NCBI GenBank assembly: GCA_027488905.1
Contig: JAIYAT010000035.1
Location: forward strand, 558,001 to 622,000
Direction of reading: 5' to 3'
Source: Bacteroidota bacterium
GTDB taxonomy: Bacteria; Bacteroidota; Bacteroidia; UKL13-3
DNA length: 64,000 nt
Shown in pieces: positions 24,278 through 32,908 of this stretch (position 1 is the first letter of the stretch; each line of letters begins with the position of its first letter). The position numbers and the translations under genes are program-made. The notes under the pieces were generated by a model. It was not told the DNA's origin. It saw nothing but the letters and a program-made list of their open reading frames with translations, and did not search any database.

Positions 24278-25720
24278 TTATAGTTTTATACAAACATTTT
24301 TGGGTTCGGTAAAAAATCTAAGTGCTTCCCAACCACCTTCTCTGCCAACGCCACTTTGCTTCATTCCACCAAAAGGAGTTCTAAGATCGCGAAGCAGCCA
24401 GCAATTTACCCAAACAATTCCACTCTTTACGGCAGCCGCCACACGATGAGCACGCGTTAGGTTTTCTGTGAATAGAATACAGGCTAATCCATAGTTATTA
24501 CTATTCGCAAACTCAATTACCTCTTCTTCTGTTTCAAATTTTTGCAAGGTTACTACTGGACCAAAAATTTCTTCTTGGTTGGTTCGGCACAAATGATTTA
24601 AACCTTCAATGACTGTAGGTTCAATAAAAAAACCATCTTTACAACGCTCTTCAACAGCTGCGGTTTTGCCTCCACACAAAATTGTCCCACCTTCTTCTTT
24701 GGCAAGAGCTATATAGCCTAAAATTTTATCATAATGCAATTGAGAGGCAATAGCTCCAACTTTGGTTTGAGGCAATAATGGGTCTCCTACTTTTAACTTT
24801 TTTACCTCTTCAACAAATGCCGATTTGAACTTTTCGTAAATAGAGGCTTCGATATAAATCCTAGAACCGCACAAGCAAATCTCACCTTGATTCGTAAAAG
24901 AGGCACGAACACTCTCTTTCACAGTTTTTTCAAAATCACAATCGGCAAAAATGATATTAGGATTTTTCCCACCCAATTCAAGTGAGAGTTTCTTAAACAT
25001 TGGCGAAGCCACACGAGCTATTTCTGCCCCAGTTTTTGTACCGCCAGTAAAAGAAATGACAGGAATATTTGGGTGTGATGTGAGTGCAGCACCAACTTTG
25101 GGCCCAAGTCCGTGCACAATATTCAAAACCCCTTTTGGCAAACCCGCTTCTATGCAAATCTTACTAAACAAAAAGGCCGTCATCGGTGTAACTTCAGAAG
25201 GCTTTGCCACCACACAATTCCCAGCAGCCAAGGCAGGAGCAATTTTCCATGTAAATAAATACAAGGGCAAATTCCAAGGACTGATACAAGCTACCACCCC
25301 AATAGGTGTTCTAAGTGTATAATTGAGTGCATGATTTCCCATCGGGTGGGCTTCTGAAGCAAAATGTTCGATAGCAGTCCCAAAAAAATGAATATTTGCC
25401 TGCGCTCTCGGGATTTCTCCATTTTTAGCTAGCCATAACGGTTTGCCTTGGTCTATACTTTCAGCCAAAGCAAGTGCATCTAAATTCTCCTCAATTAAAG
25501 CAGCTATTTTAAGCATAACCTTGCTTCTATCAGAACTTGAAGTATTGCTCCAGGCTGGAAAAGCAGCAAGAGCCGCTTCGGTAGCTAAGGCAACATCTTG
25601 ATTATCACTATCTGCACACAAACTATAAATCTTGCCAGTTGAAGGGTCAATATTTTCTAAGTAAGAATTAGAAATAGGGGTTACAAGTTCACCATTGATA
25701 TAGTTCAGAATTTTTTGCAT
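24278..25720 (-). CDS. NAD(P)-dependent aldehyde dehydrogenase (AMSDH/ALDH8-like)
   Basis: A 480-residue oxidoreductase with the full ALDH set: ISPWNLPLYLFTWKIAPALAAGN, SFTGGTKTG, general base glutamate in LELGGKNPN (~247) and nucleophile Cys in QGEICLCGSR (~282). The GEICLCGSR form is typical of 2-aminomuconate or 2-hydroxymuconate semialdehyde dehydrogenases, so a role in kynurenine or aromatic catabolism is possible, though no other pathway gene is here. The promoter sits directly in front of the ATG and incorporates a GGTTTGAACC repeat. Confidence 0.88.
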   Translation of the reverse strand: MQKILNYINGELVTPISNSYLENIDPSTGKIYSLCADSDNQDVALATEAALAAFPAWSNTSSSDRSKVMLKIAALIEENLDALALAESIDQGKPLWLAKNGEIPRAQANIHFFGTAIEHFASEAHPMGNHALNYTLRTPIGVVACISPWNLPLYLFTWKIAPALAAGNCVVAKPSEVTPMTAFLFSKICIEAGLPKGVLNIVHGLGPKVGAALTSHPNIPVISFTGGTKTGAEIARVASPMFKKLSLELGGKNPNIIFADCDFEKTVKESVRASFTNQGEICLCGSRIYIEASIYEKFKSAFVEEVKKLKVGDPLLPQTKVGAIASQLHYDKILGYIALAKEEGGTILCGGKTAAVEERCKDGFFIEPTVIEGLNHLCRTNQEEIFGPVVTLQKFETEEEVIEFANSNNYGLACILFTENLTRAHRVAAAVKSGIVWVNCWLLRDLRTPFGGMKQSGVGREGGWEALRFFTEPKNVCIKL

Positions 25721-25730
25721 GGTTCAAACC
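25721..25730 (+). repeat. GGTTCAAACC copy between ALDH start codon and its -7 box
   Basis: The repeat touches the ALDH start codon (25718-25720). On the minus strand it reads GGTTTGAACC then ATG. Its GGTTTG supplies the last six bases of the -7 box TAGGTTTG. Confidence 0.85.
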
Positions 25731-25755
25731 TACTTAAACAAGTGCAAAACACAAA
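25725..25755 (-). promoter_or_regulatory. Consensus promoter of the ALDH-GT39-DUF3467 unit, apparently leaderless
   Basis: TTTG, exactly 19 nt, then TAGGTTTG: a full match to the Bacteroidota consensus. The -7 box ends 4 nt before the ATG, so the transcript should start at or next to the first codon. This is the best promoter in the window, and it shares bases with the iterated GGTTTGAACC motif. Confidence 0.65.
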
Positions 25756-25841
25756 ACTGGCTAGACAGTAACTTAAAATGTTTTTTTTATGAGAAAATTA
25801 AACCTTTTATCCTTACCTTTATCTTAAAGAAAACAAAAGGT

Positions 25842-27557
25842 ATGAAACAATTATCCAGAAAAGCCTTTTTAAAAAGCGCAGGGTCGGAATTATTGTCGGA
25901 ATCACTTCCTCCTAAGCCTTATCCATACAAGGATCCTTCGAATAAAGACTTGCCAAGGCATCTTCAAAAAACTAGCACTGGCATTAATCCTTATGTTGGA
26001 AGTTGGGGCGAAACTCAAATTTTGCATCTTTTGCGAAGAACCCTTTTTGGGGTCAAAAAAACGGATTTAGATTTCTTCAAAGGAAAATCTATGAATGAGT
26101 GTGTGGCAAGTTTGTTAAGCCTACCACCAAATCCACCTTTTCCTCCTTTGAATAACTATGGCAACAATCCTAATCAGAATGATGCTGAAGTACCTTATGG
26201 AAGCACTTGGGTAAATGCCGCCGTTAATCCAAACATAGAAGGTGCCCGTATCCTTTCTTTAAAAGCATGGTGGACAGGTTTATTGTTGAACCAAGACCGA
26301 ACTATCAGAGAAAAAATGACTTTGTTTTGGCATAATCATTTTGCCACTGAAACTATTACTGTACAGGATTCTAGGTATTCCTATAAGCACCATGCCATGT
26401 TGAGAGCCAATTGTCTTGGAAATTTCAAGGAATTGCTCAAACAAGTAACCCTTGACCCTGCTATGTTAAGCTATCTAAATGGCGAGCAAAATACCAAAAC
26501 GGCTCCAGATGAAAACTATGGCAGAGAATTACAAGAGTTGTTTACGATTGGAAAAGACCTGCCGCAACATTATACAGAAGAGGATGTAAAACAAGCCGCA
26601 AAAGTACTAACAGGTTGGAGGAATAATAGACTTGGAATCAGTTCATTTTTCGACAGTAATAAACATGATACTGGAAATAAAACTTTTTCAGCATTTTATA
26701 ATAACACCGTAATTACAGGCAGAACAGGAGCCAATGCAGGTTTATTAGAATTGGATGATTTATTAAATATGTTGCTGGCACACCAGGAAACAGCCAAATA
26801 CATCGTTAGAAAAATCTACCGTTTTTTTGTTTATTATGTAATTGATGATAGTGTAGAAAAAAATGTAATTGTACCTCTGGCAAATTTATTTAGGAGCAAT
26901 AATTATAACATCTTACCTGTTATTGAGACCTTATTAAAAAGTGAACACTTTTATGATGCTCTTAATAAGGGCTGCATGATAAAATCTCCACTTGACCACT
27001 TGGTTGGATTATGCAGGCAAACAAACCTAGTTTTTCCAGATAATTCTGATGCCCAAAAGCAATACGGCCATTGGCAGGTGGTTCAATTCTCGGCCCAAAC
27101 GGCTAACCAAGACCTTGGCGACCCGCCTAATGTAGCTGGATGGCCTGCATATTATGAGGACCCTCAGTATTATGAAATTTGGATCAACTCTGATACCCTT
27201 CCTAAAAGAAACTCCATAGCAGACTATTTATTATACCTTGGATATTCAAGATTTGGATTTAAAACTGTAATTGATACAATCGCATTTGCTGAGCAGTTTA
27301 GTAACCCTTCAAATCCAGACCAATTACTTACTGATATAATTACTTTGATCTACCCAAATGACCTTAGCGCAACCACTAAAAATTTTATAAAAACATCCTT
27401 CTTACTTTCGGGTCAAACCGAAAATTACATTTGGACAGATGCATGGAATTTGTACAAAACCAATCCTTCGAATAATGCAAATAAGGATGCGATTAAAATT
27501 CGCTTACAAGCATTGCTAAAATATTTATTTGGACAGGCAGAATATCAACTTTGTTAA
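25842..27557 (+). CDS. DUF1800 family protein
   Basis: A 571-residue protein of the DUF1800 family, recognised from LHLLRRTLFGVKKTDLDFF, WTGLLLNQDRTIREKMTLFWHNHFATE, GRELQELFTIG and DPPNVAGWPAYYEDPQYYEIW. These proteins are usually exported and always travel with a DUF1501 gene, as here (11 nt downstream). Function is unknown. An in-frame TTG- or ATG-led extension to 25719 would run into the ALDH promoter; I prefer the ATG at 25842 (MKQLSRKAFLKSA), which gives a twin-arginine-like or signal-like N-terminus similar to that of its partner. Confidence 0.85.
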   Translation: MKQLSRKAFLKSAGSELLSESLPPKPYPYKDPSNKDLPRHLQKTSTGINPYVGSWGETQILHLLRRTLFGVKKTDLDFFKGKSMNECVASLLSLPPNPPFPPLNNYGNNPNQNDAEVPYGSTWVNAAVNPNIEGARILSLKAWWTGLLLNQDRTIREKMTLFWHNHFATETITVQDSRYSYKHHAMLRANCLGNFKELLKQVTLDPAMLSYLNGEQNTKTAPDENYGRELQELFTIGKDLPQHYTEEDVKQAAKVLTGWRNNRLGISSFFDSNKHDTGNKTFSAFYNNTVITGRTGANAGLLELDDLLNMLLAHQETAKYIVRKIYRFFVYYVIDDSVEKNVIVPLANLFRSNNYNILPVIETLLKSEHFYDALNKGCMIKSPLDHLVGLCRQTNLVFPDNSDAQKQYGHWQVVQFSAQTANQDLGDPPNVAGWPAYYEDPQYYEIWINSDTLPKRNSIADYLLYLGYSRFGFKTVIDTIAFAEQFSNPSNPDQLLTDIITLIYPNDLSATTKNFIKTSFLLSGQTENYIWTDAWNLYKTNPSNNANKDAIKIRLQALLKYLFGQAEYQLC

Positions 27558-27568
27558 TTAAGGCAATT

Positions 27569-29149
27569 ATGAATAGAAAAGAATTTTTAGGCAAATCCAT
27601 CACTGCTGGATTCCTACCTGTTGTGCTCAATGGCTTTTCACTGCAAGCCTTTGCAGATTCTCCTTTGGTTGCTTTTTTAAATAAAGCAGGCAATGAAGAT
27701 CGTGTTTTAGTTTTGATCCAATTAAATGGAGGAAATGATGGATTGAACACCGTAATACCCCTCGATCAATACAGCAAGTATTATTCTGCTCGAACCAATA
27801 TTGCCATTCCAGAATCAAAAGTATTAGGACTAGGAAGTTCGCCTAGCTTAGGATTACACCCTGGAATGAGCAAAATGAAAACCATGTTTGATAACGGCTT
27901 ATTAAGTGTAGTTCAAAATGTGGGGTATCCTAACCAAGATTTCTCTCATTTCCGCTCAACAGATATTTGGCTTACTGGAAGCGATTCAGATGAAGAAGTT
28001 GAAACCGGTTGGATGGGTAGATATTTAGATACCAAATTTCCTGACTTTCCTACAAATTACCCAAATACAACTAATCCAGATCCACCTGCAATACAAATTG
28101 GAGCAATGATTTCTCCAGCTTTGCAAGGACCAAATATGAGTATGGGTATGAGTATAACAGACCCAACAAACTTTTATCAATTTGTCAATGGAACGGTAGA
28201 CCCTGCGCCAAATACCCCAATGGGACATGAACTAACTTTTGTAAGATTAGTTGCCCAACAAACGCAAGCATATTCTGGTAGCATTAAAGCAGCAGCTGAT
28301 AAAGCAACCAATAAATCTACCTTATACCCAAACAGTGGTACAAACACTTTAGCAGACCAATTGAAAATTGTTGCAAGGCTAGTTGCCGGTGGATTAAAAA
28401 CAAGGGTTTACATGGTTAGTTTAGGAGGTTTTGATACCCATTCTTCACAAGTAGCTACTAGCGGAACAGAAACAGGGGCACATGCTACTTTGCTTACAAG
28501 AGTTTCTGAGGCTGTTAATGCATTTCAAGACGATTTAAAGCTATTAGGAGTTGATAACCGAGTACTAGGAATGACATTTTCTGAATTTGGAAGAAGAATT
28601 AAATCCAATGATAGTTTAGGAACCGACCATGGTGCAGCAGCACCTTTGTTTTTATTTGGAGCTAAAGTAAATGGTGGTGTTTATGGAAAAAATGTGGTGA
28701 TTCCAACAGAACCAAGTCCGGGAGACAATTTACCAATGGAATTTGACTTTAGGACAATTTATGCTAGTATTTTAAAGGATTGGTTTGAGGTAAGTGATGC
28801 CGACTTAAGTTCAATCATGATGGCTAATTTTCCAATTATTCCAGTAATAAACACTGAGGCGAGCAGTTTAAGAGAATTAAGCGAAAATGAAATTGCAAAA
28901 CTTAGTAACTATCCCAATCCAGCCACTACAGAAACCACCATACAGTTTAGTTCAACAGGTGGATTGGTTCAAATAGCTTTATTTGATAATTCAGGAAAAG
29001 AACTTATGCTCATTGTGAATGAACCTTTTTCACATGGCATACACGAAATAAAATTGAATGTTTCCCATCTTCCTGAAGGAGTTTATTTTTATCAGTTGGT
29101 AAATGGAAATAGGAAGCTTAGCAAGAAGTTGCTTGTTACAAATAAATAG
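27569..29149 (+). CDS. DUF1501 protein with T9SS type A sorting domain
   Basis: A 526-residue exported protein, sulfatase/alkaline-phosphatase-like in fold. It starts MNRKEFLGKSITAGFLPVVL (signal), then VLIQLNGGNDGLNTVIP, SLGGFDTHSSQ and MTFSEFGRRIKSN...GTDHGAAAP, the DUF1501 signatures with potential metal ligands. The last ~80 residues (LSNYPNPATTETTIQF...GVYFYQLVNGNRKLSKKLLV) are a T9SS type A sorting domain, so this half of the DUF1800/DUF1501 pair goes to the cell surface. ATG at 27569 is preferred to an upstream TTG at 27551 that overlaps the DUF1800 gene. Its end overlaps the convergent lipB by 14 bp. Confidence 0.87.
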   Translation: MNRKEFLGKSITAGFLPVVLNGFSLQAFADSPLVAFLNKAGNEDRVLVLIQLNGGNDGLNTVIPLDQYSKYYSARTNIAIPESKVLGLGSSPSLGLHPGMSKMKTMFDNGLLSVVQNVGYPNQDFSHFRSTDIWLTGSDSDEEVETGWMGRYLDTKFPDFPTNYPNTTNPDPPAIQIGAMISPALQGPNMSMGMSITDPTNFYQFVNGTVDPAPNTPMGHELTFVRLVAQQTQAYSGSIKAAADKATNKSTLYPNSGTNTLADQLKIVARLVAGGLKTRVYMVSLGGFDTHSSQVATSGTETGAHATLLTRVSEAVNAFQDDLKLLGVDNRVLGMTFSEFGRRIKSNDSLGTDHGAAAPLFLFGAKVNGGVYGKNVVIPTEPSPGDNLPMEFDFRTIYASILKDWFEVSDADLSSIMMANFPIIPVINTEASSLRELSENEIAKLSNYPNPATTETTIQFSSTGGLVQIALFDNSGKELMLIVNEPFSHGIHEIKLNVSHLPEGVYFYQLVNGNRKLSKKLLVTNK

Positions 29150-29831
29150 CTTCGAATTGTTTTGCAATTTCTTCCTTTAAAACCATGGAAACCTCTTCAA
29201 AATTGGGTTTGTACCCTAATTCCCTTTCCATAGATGTAACATCCTTATCATCAATTCCGCAAGGAATGATGTGTTTAAAGTAATTCAAATCAGGATGAAT
29301 GTTTAAGGCAAATCCATGCATGGTAATCCATCTACTGCAACGAACACCCATAGCACATATTTTGCGCGCAGATGGCAATTCGGGTTCAATCCAAACGCCA
29401 GTAAACCCTTCATATCTGCCAGCTGCGATATGAAATCGCTTTAGCATTTGGATAACAGCTTCCTCCAAGAATCGCAAATATTTATGTATATCAGTAAACA
29501 CTTGTTCTAAATCAAAAACGGGGTAGCCAACCAATTGTCCGGGGCCGTGGTAAGTAATATCTCCTCCTCGATTTATGGGATAAAACTTTGCGTCTACTTC
29601 CTTTAGTTCAATTTCATTTAGCAATAAATTTGCTTTATCACCACTTTTACCAAGGGTGTAAACATGCGGGTGCTCGCAGAAAAACAGGTGATGCGAAATG
29701 GGGGGTGTTTCAACTTCGGGATGTTGTCGCTGTTGAAATTTAAGATTCACTTTTTCTTGGAAGACCGCTTCTTGCTTATCCCAAGCTTGTTGATAGTCGA
29801 TAGGTCCCCAATTTTCGAAATGAATTTGCAA
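29136..29831 (-). CDS. lipB: Lipoyl(octanoyl) transferase LipB
   Basis: Transfers octanoate from acyl carrier protein to lipoyl domains of 2-oxoacid dehydrogenases and GcvH. The 231-residue protein has all signatures: HPHVYTLGKSGDKANLL, NRGGDITYHGPGQLVGYP, the catalytic lysine in ARKICAMGVRCSRW and the acyl-accepting cysteine in IIPCGI. It lies 4 nt after terC on the same strand. Confidence 0.95.
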   Translation of the reverse strand: MQIHFENWGPIDYQQAWDKQEAVFQEKVNLKFQQRQHPEVETPPISHHLFFCEHPHVYTLGKSGDKANLLLNEIELKEVDAKFYPINRGGDITYHGPGQLVGYPVFDLEQVFTDIHKYLRFLEEAVIQMLKRFHIAAGRYEGFTGVWIEPELPSARKICAMGVRCSRWITMHGFALNIHPDLNYFKHIIPCGIDDKDVTSMERELGYKPNFEEVSMVLKEEIAKQFEAIYL

Positions 29832-29835
29832 AGAA

Positions 29836-30600
29836 TTATTTATAAATGTCTTTTAGCTCGACAGGATCTGACTTTTTCTTGCGCATTTTCATGTTTAGTA
29901 ATTCAACCATCACGGCAAATGCCATGGCAAAATAAACATATCCTTTTAGGTTGTAGTGTTCAGCTAAATCATGACTCCAACCTTCAACTAGCAACATAAT
30001 TCCAATTACCAAAAGGAAGGCTAATGCCAATAGTTTAATGCTTGGATGAGAATTGATGAAGTGAGCAATATAATTTGCAAAAAACAACATAATAATCATA
30101 GAAATAATAACAGCTAAAACCATAATTGGCAAGTGTTGCGCTAGGCCTACAGCAGTTATGATAGAGTCGAAAGAGAAAACAATGTCAATCAAAATTACTT
30201 GAAAAACCACTCTCCAAAAAGTGGGAGCCACTTTGGAACTAGTAACTTCAGGATCATGTTCTAACAATTCAAACATCTCTAAAGTACTTTTATAAAGCAA
30301 AAACAATCCACCTAAGATTAGAATAATATCTCTCCAACTGATGGGATGATCTAATAAAAAAAAGATGGGGTCTTTTAATTCACGCACAATATAACTAATG
30401 AATCCAAGCAGCACTATTCTTATAAAAAGCGCAAAGAAAATACCGAGTTTCCTGGCTTTATTTTGACTTTCGGCAGGTAATTTAGAGGTAACTAAGGAAA
30501 TGAAAATTACATTATCAATACCTAAAACAATTTCCATTACAGTTAAGGTAATCAGAGACAACCAAGCAGCGGGGTCGTTAAATAGTTCTATTATTGTCAT
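29836..30600 (-). CDS. TerC family integral membrane protein
   Basis: A 254-residue membrane protein with about seven helices. TerC family marks are EIVLGIDNVIFISLVTSKLP near the start and IVFSFDSIITAVGLAQH in the middle, each carrying the conserved acidic residues thought to bind metal. Relatives take part in tellurite resistance or manganese efflux (Alx, MeeF/MeeY). No ter genes lie nearby, so a manganese export role is more likely; this is inference. Confidence 0.88.
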   Translation of the reverse strand: MTIIELFNDPAAWLSLITLTVMEIVLGIDNVIFISLVTSKLPAESQNKARKLGIFFALFIRIVLLGFISYIVRELKDPIFFLLDHPISWRDIILILGGLFLLYKSTLEMFELLEHDPEVTSSKVAPTFWRVVFQVILIDIVFSFDSIITAVGLAQHLPIMVLAVIISMIIMLFFANYIAHFINSHPSIKLLALAFLLVIGIMLLVEGWSHDLAEHYNLKGYVYFAMAFAVMVELLNMKMRKKKSDPVELKDIYK

Positions 30601-30643
30601 ATTTATTTACAGGGTGCAAATGTACAAATAAAAATTGCTTTTT

Positions 30644-31528
30644 TTATTCGGTTTGAACCAAGTTTACAATCAGGTTATCCAATTCATTAGGAAGCAGCCA
30701 ATGCACATTTGGGTCGGCCTTGAACCAAGTAATTTGTCGTTTGGCATAATTACGGGTATGTTGTTTGATTAACTCAATTGCACGGTCAAGACTTGTTTTT
30801 CCATCCAAATAATCAAAAAGTTCTGCATACCCAACTGTTTGTAGCGCATTACAATCTTTAACATCATAAAAAAAAGAGGCCTCTTTTAACAATCCCATTT
30901 CCATCATTTGGTCAACTCTTTCATTTATTCTCATGTAGAGTTCTTCTCGTTCCCAGGCTATTGCATACTTTTTTACCTCAAAATTTCTAGGAGCCTTAGG
31001 TTTGTATAACACAACACCTTGTTTGTTCATCTCTAGCGCCCGCATGATTCGTTGCGGATTATTATGGTCAATTTTTTCGTACTTTTCAGGATCTAACTTT
31101 TGTAATTCCTCTTGTAACCAAGAAATTCCAAAAGCTTCAAATTTACCAATAAGTTCATTTCTATAGGTAAAATCTACTGGCGGCATTTCGTCCATACCTT
31201 CGCACAGTGCTTTAATGTAAAGCCCAGAACCGCCAACAGCTACAGCATTTTTTTTTCTTTTAAAGATATCTTCTACAAGGATTAAAGCATCTCTTTCAAA
31301 ATCTCCCGCAGAGTAGTAATCTGTAGGCAATCTATTGTCTATAAAATGATGTTTAACTTTGTTTAATTCGCCTAGACTAGGCTTTGCAGTGCCAATGTCC
31401 ATGCCTTTATAAAATTGTCGGGCGTCAGCAGAAATGATTTCCGTTTGTAATTTACTGGCAATTTCAATGGCTAAATGAGTTTTACCACTAGCAGTTGGGC
31501 CAACAATTACATGTAAAATTTTTTCCAT
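30644..31528 (-). CDS. miaA: tRNA dimethylallyltransferase MiaA
   Basis: Adds dimethylallyl to A37 of tRNAs reading UNN codons; its product is the substrate chain that MiaE (11442) later hydroxylates. P-loop GPTASGKT (residues 10-17), SADARQFYKGMDIGTAKP, VGGSGLYIKAL and the tRNA-contacting segment TRNYAKRQITWF are all present. I take the ATG at 31528 (294 residues); longer starts at 31540 and 31564 run into the rplI terminator hairpin. A GGTTTGAACC repeat (30650) overlaps the last codons, encoding VQTE. Confidence 0.95.
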   Translation of the reverse strand: MEKILHVIVGPTASGKTHLAIEIASKLQTEIISADARQFYKGMDIGTAKPSLGELNKVKHHFIDNRLPTDYYSAGDFERDALILVEDIFKRKKNAVAVGGSGLYIKALCEGMDEMPPVDFTYRNELIGKFEAFGISWLQEELQKLDPEKYEKIDHNNPQRIMRALEMNKQGVVLYKPKAPRNFEVKKYAIAWEREELYMRINERVDQMMEMGLLKEASFFYDVKDCNALQTVGYAELFDYLDGKTSLDRAIELIKQHTRNYAKRQITWFKADPNVHWLLPNELDNLIVNLVQTE

Positions 31529-31540
31529 AGGATTAGGCAT

Positions 31541-31570
31541 AAAAAAAGGAGATTGCAAATACAATCTCCT
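31541..31570 (-). terminator. Intrinsic terminator of the rpsF-rpsR-rplI operon
   Basis: Minus-strand hairpin AGGAGATTG / CAATCTCCT (9 bp, 6-nt loop) followed by seven T residues, 22 nt beyond the rplI stop codon. It separates rplI from miaA and argues against the longest miaA start. Confidence 0.85.
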
Positions 31571-31591
31571 CTTCTTATAATTTAATAAAAT

Positions 31592-32032
31592 CTATTCTGC
31601 AATTACTTCTATGGCAATGTTTAAAGTTACATCGCGGTGTAAGTTGAGCGTAGCTTCATATGAACCAAGCATTTTAACATCATTGATTTCGATTTTGCGT
31701 CTATCGATTTCAAAACCTTTTGATTTAAGTGCTTGTGATATTTGCAATGGCGTAATTGAACCAAAGATTTTTCCATTTGCACCAGCTTTTGTGCCGATGG
31801 TGATAGACATTTCTTTTAATTGTTCTGCCAAACCTTGTGCGTCAGCTTTCATCTTCTCGCGCTTCAGAGCACCTTGACGGTTGTTCTCTTCATGCATTTT
31901 CAAGTTTGAAGCTGTTGCCATAATAGCATAACCACGAGGGAATAGGTAATTGTTAGCGTAGCCATTTTTTACCTCAACCACGTCACCTTGGTGACCTAGG
32001 TTTTTCATGTTTTCTTTAAGAATAACTTTCAT
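31592..32032 (-). CDS. rplI: 50S ribosomal protein L9
   Basis: A 146-residue L9 with the two-domain layout: N-terminal rRNA-binding part MKVILKENMKNLGHQGDVVEVKNGYANNYLFPRG (split here only by naming), a long connecting helix (~41-75) and a C-terminal domain (TKAGANGKIFGSITPLQI). It is the last gene of the conserved S6-S18-L9 operon, 17 nt after rpsR. No ssb or priB gene is inserted. Confidence 0.97.
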   Translation of the reverse strand: MKVILKENMKNLGHQGDVVEVKNGYANNYLFPRGYAIMATASNLKMHEENNRQGALKREKMKADAQGLAEQLKEMSITIGTKAGANGKIFGSITPLQISQALKSKGFEIDRRKIEINDVKMLGSYEATLNLHRDVTLNIAIEVIAE

Positions 32033-32049
32033 TGTGCTTCCCTCCTGTC

Positions 32050-32328
32050 TTATTTAAGTGAATCACCAGTAAAAGGTAACACTGCAATGTGACGAGCACG
32101 TTTAACAGCTTGAGCTACCTTACGTTGATATTTTAATGAAGTTCCAGTAAGTCTGCGAGGCAGAATTTTACCTTGATCGTTCACAAATTTCAATAAGAAG
32201 TTTGCGTCTTTGTAATCGAGATATTTAATCCCGTTTTTCTTGAAACGACAGAATTTTTTCTTCTGAGGCGCTTCAGGCATGGTGTTGAACACCATTGCAG
32301 GTGATGAGTTGTTAGATTTCTTTTTCAT
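32050..32328 (-). CDS. rpsR: 30S ribosomal protein S18
   Basis: A 92-residue S18: [20 protein letters not shown], then [19 protein letters not shown] and [14 protein letters not shown]. It binds the 30S platform as a dimer with S6, encoded 2 nt upstream. The N-terminal 28 residues are a longer, less conserved extension typical of Bacteroidota. Confidence 0.97.
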   Translation of the reverse strand: MKKKSNNSSPAMVFNTMPEAPQKKKFCRFKKNGIKYLDYKDANFLLKFVNDQGKILPRRLTGTSLKYQRKVAQAVKRARHIAVLPFTGDSLK

Positions 32329-32330
32329 GA

Positions 32331-32741
32331 TTACTTAACTCCTTCCTGTTTTAGGTCTTTTTTAGCTTGATTAAATTCACCATTGCGTTTGCGTTGGTTA
32401 AAAATTACAGCGTGTCTGTCTAAAGAAACTGTTAAGAATCTGAGAATTCTTTCATCACGTCTAAAAGCTAGTTCAATTTTTGAAATAAAATCTGGAGTTG
32501 ACCTAAACTCATACAGCGTATAAAACCCTGTAGACTTTTTCTGGATTGGATAAGCCAGTTTAGTCAAACCCCAATTTTCTTCATGAACCATCTCTCCGCC
32601 GTTTTCAGTTATAAGTTTGCGGTATTTTGCTACTGCATCCTTTAACTGCTCGTCGGATAGTACGGGAGTGAAAATAATCACTGATTCATAGTCCTTAGCG
32701 ACAACCGATTCTGTTTTGTTAGATTTGGTTTTAGTTGCCAT
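32331..32741 (-). CDS. rpsF: 30S ribosomal protein S6
   Basis: A 136-residue S6. After a Lys/Ser/Thr-rich N-terminal extension, the ferredoxin-like fold starts at [23 protein letters not shown] and contains the signature [23 protein letters not shown]. It is first in the operon, behind a well-formed promoter at 32771-32801. Confidence 0.96.
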   Translation of the reverse strand: MATKTKSNKTESVVAKDYESVIIFTPVLSDEQLKDAVAKYRKLITENGGEMVHEENWGLTKLAYPIQKKSTGFYTLYEFRSTPDFISKIELAFRRDERILRFLTVSLDRHAVIFNQRKRNGEFNQAKKDLKQEGVK

Positions 32742-32770
32742 TTATCGATTTTTTAATTTTAAAAGGACCG

Positions 32771-32801
32771 CGAAAGTAAGGTAAAATTCATAAATCACAA
32801 A
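32771..32801 (-). promoter_or_regulatory. Promoter of rpsF-rpsR-rplI
   Basis: On the minus strand TTTG, exactly 19 nt, then TACTTTCG, one base from the TAnnTTTG consensus. Predicted start near 32765 gives a leader of about 25 nt. The 167-bp gap to the divergent histidine kinase is otherwise AT-rich with no other feature recognised, except the kinase -7 box. Confidence 0.65.
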
Positions 32802-32895
32802 TATTTATCTCAAAATCCTATCTGTTAAGAGCTAAAAATTATAAAAAACATGATTTAAATTCCTTAATTTAATAGCAAATTAAGCATTAAAATTT

Positions 32896-32903
32896 TATTT
32901 TCG
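32896..32903 (+). promoter_or_regulatory. -7 box (TATTTTCG) abutting the histidine kinase start
   Basis: TATTTTCG, one mismatch from TAnnTTTG, ends 5 nt before the ATG at 32909, again implying a leaderless transcript. No TTTG at -33 is apparent. Confidence 0.35.
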
Positions 32904-32908
32904 TTGTA

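Noticed and set aside
29836-30600. Tellurite-resistance island around terC
   Set aside because: No terA, terB, terD or terZ-like gene is nearby; the neighbours are lipB and miaA, so this is a single housekeeping TerC.
30644-31564. MiaA starting at 31564 with 12 extra residues
   Set aside because: The extra codons lie inside the rplI terminator hairpin and T-run; family proteins start just before the P-loop.
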